Shown in pieces: positions 61,179 to 64,000 of a stretch of 64,000 bases of DNA. The DNA lies in the NCBI GenBank assembly GCA_041689935.1, contig JBDNFI010000011.1, positions 21,640 to 85,639 of the forward strand, written 5' to 3'. Positions within the stretch are counted from its first letter, which is position 1. Each line of letters starts with the position of its first letter. The DNA is from CAXBDP01 sp041689935. GTDB lineage: Bacteria > Bacteroidota > Bacteroidia > Cytophagales > Cyclobacteriaceae. The position numbers were made by a program, and so were the translations under genes. Below the pieces are notes generated by a model. It was not told the DNA's origin. It searched no databases and saw nothing but the letters and a program-made list of their open reading frames with translations.

Positions 61179-62186
61179 TTACCCCTCCCTCAATAACTTC
61201 AATCGCCTCAAATAAGCCTGCCAATAGTTTCTTTTGGTGGAATCATTAAGAAATGAAGCAGCAATCATTATTTCAACTTGGGCTGATTTAGAAATCATTA
61301 AAATCATTATATCACGATACGTTTTTCCACCGATTCCTGCTTCTTCTGCTAGGGTATTAAATTGAAATGCTATATTCCCTTGGGCTAAATTTTTAGGCAA
61401 TAGTCCATCCTCCAAAGCAAAGACTTGATCATTTATATGAATTCGGCTATTCATTAAATCGTACGCCGGACTTAGTCGATAATCACCCATTGGTGTTTCT
61501 AGCAAGGAGAAATTTTTGAAATGTGCATCACCATTGGAAAACAGATAATTAAAGACCAGAACCTTTAAAAGCTTGGGTGCTTCAATTATATAAGAGGATA
61601 AATACTTTTTCATTAATTGGAATAGCTCCAGATAATTTCCCAAATACTTAAAATGTTCGCCATGAGTTTGTGGAGTTCTTAAAGCCAAAGAAGCAAAATC
61701 ATCTTGAGCTAATTTTTCTATTCCTCCCGCCTTAGATGGGCTTCCTTCCTTTATATCAAAGCGCTTGGTAATGTATGCAGGCGCACCGTCTTTAAAGTAG
61801 ATCAATGCATTTTCCACAGTCTCGATTCCATAAACCTTTCGTGCAATTTGCATCGTTAAATGCTCATTTGCTGGCATTTGATGAGCTCTTTTGCCAACAG
61901 CAGGAATTGGTTTCAAAATATACGCACCTAGCTCTGCTTCTTTCGTTAGCCGTAGCTTATTCTTTTCTAGCATTACAGAAAATTTCTCTTGCACACCTGA
62001 TATGGATATCCGCTTTCGATTTTCATCAAAAAGCTCATCAGTTTCAGCATTGGAACTAGGTGAATTATAGGGCAAAATATGGTGGACTTTTCTTCCTTGA
62101 AAAACCCGCAACAAACAGGCTCTACTGTAGCTATCAAATCCTTCAGAGAGTGTTCCTGGACAATACTTAATTTCTGGCAATTTCAT
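61179..62186 (-). CDS. hipT: HipT-like serine/threonine kinase toxin (HipA core)
   Basis: 335 residues, HipA-type kinase without the N-terminal subdomain. The Gly-rich loop is KRISISGVQEKFSVML, with Ser61 and Ser63 in an S-I-S arrangement. The catalytic Asp220 is in SNGDAHFKNFSLLE and the metal-binding Asp243 in SPAYDLMNSR. Family kinases phosphorylate aminoacyl-tRNA synthetases and halt translation; enteropathogenic E. coli HipT acts on TrpS. The N-subdomain is encoded as a separate upstream gene, giving a hipB-hipS-hipT order. Two bases separate it from that gene. The target in this host is unknown. Confidence 0.88.
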   Translation of the reverse strand: MKLPEIKYCPGTLSEGFDSYSRACLLRVFQGRKVHHILPYNSPSSNAETDELFDENRKRISISGVQEKFSVMLEKNKLRLTKEAELGAYILKPIPAVGKRAHQMPANEHLTMQIARKVYGIETVENALIYFKDGAPAYITKRFDIKEGSPSKAGGIEKLAQDDFASLALRTPQTHGEHFKYLGNYLELFQLMKKYLSSYIIEAPKLLKVLVFNYLFSNGDAHFKNFSLLETPMGDYRLSPAYDLMNSRIHINDQVFALEDGLLPKNLAQGNIAFQFNTLAEEAGIGGKTYRDIMILMISKSAQVEIMIAASFLNDSTKRNYWQAYLRRLKLLREG

Positions 62187-62188
62187 AG

Positions 62189-62512
62189 TTACTCAATCTT
62201 AATCACTCTAATGGCACCAATACTATCATATTTTGCGGTGGTCATCAATATCCCAAAATAGTCGTCAGGCTCGATTCTATTGAGGGTACACACTGCTTGC
62301 TTATTGGAGCCCTCGGGAAGCATATTGTAAAAAAATGGAAATAAGTATTTGGAGTAAAATTCCTTTTCAATTTTAGGTAAATTAAGGCTGATGCTTGGCT
62401 TGGACGTATTTGCAAGCCATTGATCGTGATACCGAAATGTAAAGGCACCATCATTTCCCTGAGTTAAAATGCCAGCTTCTTCATCCTTAAATAAAACTTT
62501 TGCGCTTCTCAT
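62189..62512 (-). CDS. hipS: HipS-like protein (HipA N-terminal subdomain 1 as a separate protein)
   Basis: 107 residues matching the HipA N-terminal (Couple_hipA) subdomain: MRSAKVLFKDEEAGILTQG, FRYHDQWLANTSKPSISLNL and the hallmark FPFFYNMLPEGSNKQAVC. In HipBST systems the corresponding protein is the antitoxin, unlike in HipBA where HipB neutralises the toxin. Its ATG overlaps the hipB stop by 4 bp (ATGA) and its stop is 2 bp before hipT, so the three are tightly coupled. Confidence 0.86.
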   Translation of the reverse strand: MRSAKVLFKDEEAGILTQGNDGAFTFRYHDQWLANTSKPSISLNLPKIEKEFYSKYLFPFFYNMLPEGSNKQAVCTLNRIEPDDYFGILMTTAKYDSIGAIRVIKIE

Positions 62513-62727
62513 TTATCAATAGGTACATTTTTCACCTTTAAGCTAATCTCCAAACCAAGAACATCAGCTAACTTGCGAAGTGTCAGCAGGGTGGGATTTC
62601 CCTTCCCACTTTCAAATTGTTTCAGCGTTCGCAAGCCCACACCTGAGAGCTCTGCCAAGGTTTCCTGCGTTACTTGTAAGACTTTCCTCCGATCTTTTAT
62701 CAATTTTATTAATTCTGAAAAGTGCAT
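62509..62727 (-). CDS. hipB: HipB-like Xre-family antitoxin/repressor
   Basis: 72 residues, a single Xre-type helix-turn-helix: LIKLIKDRRKVLQVTQETLA, ELSGVGLRTLKQFESGKGNP, TLLTLRKLADVLGLEISLKV. The family dimerises on dyads in its own promoter and autorepresses. It is the first gene of the hip operon. A near-perfect 24-bp inverted repeat lies 58 bp upstream (62785-62808), and a -7-like TAAATTTG is at 62766-62759 on the reverse strand. Confidence 0.9.
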   Translation of the reverse strand: MHFSELIKLIKDRRKVLQVTQETLAELSGVGLRTLKQFESGKGNPTLLTLRKLADVLGLEISLKVKNVPIDK

Positions 62728-62784
62728 TATTCAGCATTATTTTACGCAAGTATACAAACAAATTTAAAATATTCATCAAAAAGA

Positions 62785-62808
62785 GCGATAAATAGCACTA
62801 TTTAGCGC
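62785..62808. promoter_or_regulatory. Imperfect 24-bp inverted repeat, candidate HipB operator
   Basis: Half-sites GCGATAAATAGC (62785-62796) and ACTATTTAGCGC (62797-62808) match as inverted copies at 10 of 12 positions. The dyad lies where the -33 region would be relative to the -7-like word at 62766-62759. Confidence 0.6.
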
Positions 62809-62841
62809 ATTATTGAATTATTCAAGAAGTATATCAATAAA

Positions 62842-62857
62842 TAGTGCAATATAGCAC
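62842..62857. promoter_or_regulatory. Second, weaker dyad upstream of hipB
   Basis: GTGC (62844-62847) and GCAC (62854-62857) are inverted around AATATA and share TAGTGC/TAGCAC words with the stronger dyad 34 bp away, so this could be a second HipB site. Confidence 0.35.
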
Positions 62858-63010
62858 ACTTTTCGCATCAGTTTCTCGTCGGAAATCACACGCTTTTTAA
62901 TCCTTTATATATCACTAAATGGATGATTCACAAATAGAATGCAGCTGAAAAAGCAAGTTATTTATTGATTTACGTCAAATTTTGTTCTGAATTAGAATGG
63001 TCTGAATCTC

Positions 63011-63049
63011 GGATTAAACGCCTGTGTGCCGACAGGCCGGGATTAATCG
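63011..63049. repeat. REP-like GC-rich palindrome flanked by GGATTAA copies
   Basis: GCCTGT (63020-63025) pairs with ACAGGC (63032-63037) around a 6-base loop, and GGATTAA occurs on both sides in the same orientation (63011-63017 and 63040-63046). The GC-rich core stands out in AT-rich intergenic DNA and resembles dispersed palindromes of other Bacteroidota. Only one copy is in the window. Confidence 0.4.
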
Positions 63050-63440
63050 ATTCCACAGATTAATTTTAAGATAGAATAAGTCGCTGTTACCGTAATTTTC
63101 GCAATCTTTAAAAAACTTGATTCAGGCGATAAATAAAAAATGAATGAATACCCATTAAACTGCTTATTTCAACCAAATTATAAAATTAAGGTCCAAAAAA
63201 ACGCTTATTTCAATAAAAATGTCAGTACACGCTATTTTTACCATTTATTAAAACTTATTTCTACAACCTCTCCCACCTATTCTACTCACCTTAATTTCAA
63301 CCTTAACTCATTCAAATGGGCAAAGAGGACATTAGCTTAATATGTCCTTACTCCATCAGGTTTGTGAAGATAATTCGATAAACAGAGGTATATTGAGATA
63401 ATAAAATAATTTATCTCCACCGCAGCCTGGCCAATTTCCT

Positions 63441-64000
63441 ATGAAAAAATGGAGTAAAAGAAAAATCTTCAGAACCGTATGGTTTACGTTTGTTGCTATA
63501 TTCTTTGTCTGGAATTGGTCCACTTTTCAATCTAGAGATCTTCCAGAAGGTATATTTGAAAGTGCGAATTATGTGACTGTAAATCAGACCTCAGACTATA
63601 TCACCTTTCAATCTGACACGGTTGATAATGGCTTGGAAGTTATTTTCTTTCAGGGTGGTTTATCTGACCCTAAAGCCTATGCTCCATTATGCAGGAATTT
63701 GGCTCAAAACGGCTACACCTGTCATTTGATGAAAATGGATTGGAGATTACCACAATATGACTATCAGAAAACACTCGAATTGTTCGATCTGGAAAAAGGA
63801 AATTACGTAATTGGTGGGCATTCACAAGGCGCAAAAATGGCCGAACAGATCGTCTATGAAAATCCACTTGCATTTAGCGGACTTTTTTTACTCGGCACCT
63901 CCCACCCTAGAGATATTGATCTTTCGATGCTATACATTCCTACGGTAAAACTTTATGCTGAAAACGATGGCCTGGCGAGTGTGCCAGAAGTAATGGAAAA
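63441..64000 (+). CDS. Alpha/beta hydrolase, 5' part (runs off the window end)
   Basis: 186 residues are visible from the ATG at 63441. An N-terminal membrane anchor (FRTVWFTFVAIFFVWNW) precedes an alpha/beta hydrolase domain with the nucleophile elbow GGHSQGAKMAEQI and preceding strands VIFFQGGLSDPKAYAPLC and YTCHLMKMDW; the late strand PTVKLYAENDGLASV may carry the catalytic Asp region. The fold is of the PF12695 type. The substrate is not evident, and the 3' end lies outside the window. Confidence 0.85.
   Translation, partial: MKKWSKRKIFRTVWFTFVAIFFVWNWSTFQSRDLPEGIFESANYVTVNQTSDYITFQSDTVDNGLEVIFFQGGLSDPKAYAPLCRNLAQNGYTCHLMKMDWRLPQYDYQKTLELFDLEKGNYVIGGHSQGAKMAEQIVYENPLAFSGLFLLGTSHPRDIDLSMLYIPTVKLYAENDGLASVPEVME

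Larger units (their letters stand above)
5755..61730. repeat. Dispersed 8-bp word GCGGGAGG (33 copies on the two strands)
   Basis: Forward copies start at 9454, 11079, 14732, 15017, 21692, 22175, 24955, 25538, 28511, 32276, 37466, 43309, 47318, 52215, 53656, 54082 and 59304. Reverse copies (CCTCCCGC on the given strand) start at 5755, 8571, 16215, 20118, 21650, 23823, 25808, 32704, 36969, 39548, 43733, 48303, 51704, 55887, 59944 and 61723. 27 lie inside genes, and sense copies fall in all three reading frames; 6 lie between genes. A random AT-rich sequence of this size should hold fewer than one. Listed as a single entry because the copies are dispersed. Confidence 0.85.
62728..63440. other. 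Intergenic region between the hip operon and the alpha/beta hydrolase gene
   Basis: 713 bp. It holds the hip control region (62759-62857) and a GC-rich palindrome at 63011-63049. A possible 66-codon frame at 63140-63340 has no protein-like features, so I do not call it. The remainder is AT-rich with nothing recognised. Confidence 0.5.

Noticed and set aside
5755..61730. Reading GCGGGAGG as a KOPS-like polar sequence for FtsK or a strand-biased Chi.
   Set aside because: The 17:16 split between strands over 56 kb shows no polarity, which KOPS requires. An unbiased Chi or another role remains open.
5755..61730. Reading GCGGGAGG as a general Shine-Dalgarno site.
   Set aside because: Only the copy at 5755 sits at ribosome-binding distance from a start; the rest lie inside genes or in antisense orientation.
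63140..63340. A 66-codon open frame (MNEYPLNCLF...).
   Set aside because: Its composition simply reflects AT-rich DNA, with no domain, signal peptide or neighbour support.
1..64000. tRNA, rRNA, CRISPR, prophage or complete insertion sequence.
   Set aside because: I looked for conserved T-loop words, regular repeats, integrases and transposases by eye and found none. A covariance-model search was not possible here.

Overview
The window is a stretch of AT-rich bacterial chromosome from the phylum Bacteroidota, most likely order Cytophagales. The evidence is the set of lineage-typical genes: a TonB-dependent receptor with a CarboxypepD_reg-like N-terminus, an M56 peptidase fused to a TonB C-terminal domain next to a BlaI-type repressor, an IPExxxVDY-type protein beside pyruvate kinase, a DUF4159 protein, a ligase-associated DEXH helicase, outer-membrane barrels of the PorV/FadL kind, a MetRS with KISTS in place of KMSKS, and promoters of the -33 TTTG / -7 TAnnTTTG type. 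Several genes start with TTG. I saw no rRNA, tRNA, CRISPR array, complete insertion sequence or prophage.

Layout. 0-9.3 kb: the 5' part of smc, a membrane-anchored protein, a receptor/TPR/winged-helix/membrane-protein run, a tiny lipoprotein, the BlaI-M56 pair with a clear palindromic operator, DUF4159 and a free-standing NUMOD4-HNH gene. 9.5-14.1 kb: housekeeping genes (metG, a thiamine-binding-like protein, pth, rplY, prs). 14.4-16.9 kb: an exported GH109 alpha-N-acetylgalactosaminidase overlapping an N-acetylhexosamine 1-kinase, which together look like a GalNAc salvage pair. 17-25.7 kb: a TRIC channel protein, ATP-dependent DNA ligase, an M1 peptidase lipoprotein, a PAS-DHp fragment and the ligase-associated helicase. 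25.8-31.6 kb: ffh, a large hybrid sensor kinase, a sterol-desaturase-family protein and two small regulatory or unknown genes.

32-37.6 kb: an L,D-transpeptidase-like protein, then a surface-polysaccharide run (YfhO-like, DUF115-like, Wzx-like flippase). 37.7-43.8 kb: pfkA, miaA and a tight run of REC-Hpt, REC, a 91-aa unknown, an MBL hydrolase and an RqcH-like ribosome quality-control protein. 44-50.6 kb: NDH-2, a YkgJ cysteine-cluster protein, a DbpA-type RNA helicase, about 1 kb of gene-poor decayed DNA, pyk and its small partner. 50.7-56.3 kb: acpP-fabF-rnc-nadE-lgt with yidD converging. 56.4-60.9 kb: three outer-membrane genes. 61.2-62.7 kb: a three-gene hip locus (HTH, HipA N-subdomain, HipA kinase) with the HipBST arrangement, then the start of an alpha/beta hydrolase.

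The most unusual signals are: (1) an 8-bp word, GCGGGAGG, found 33 times on the two strands, far above chance, in all three sense reading frames and in both orientations; (2) the HipBST-like toxin-antitoxin locus with a palindromic candidate operator; (3) a perfect 18-bp palindrome covering the -33 element of the blaI-type promoter; (4) the GH109-kinase pair; and (5) phosphorelay receivers placed in a run with RqcH. All functional statements come from reading the sequence and recalling protein families; no database search was run.
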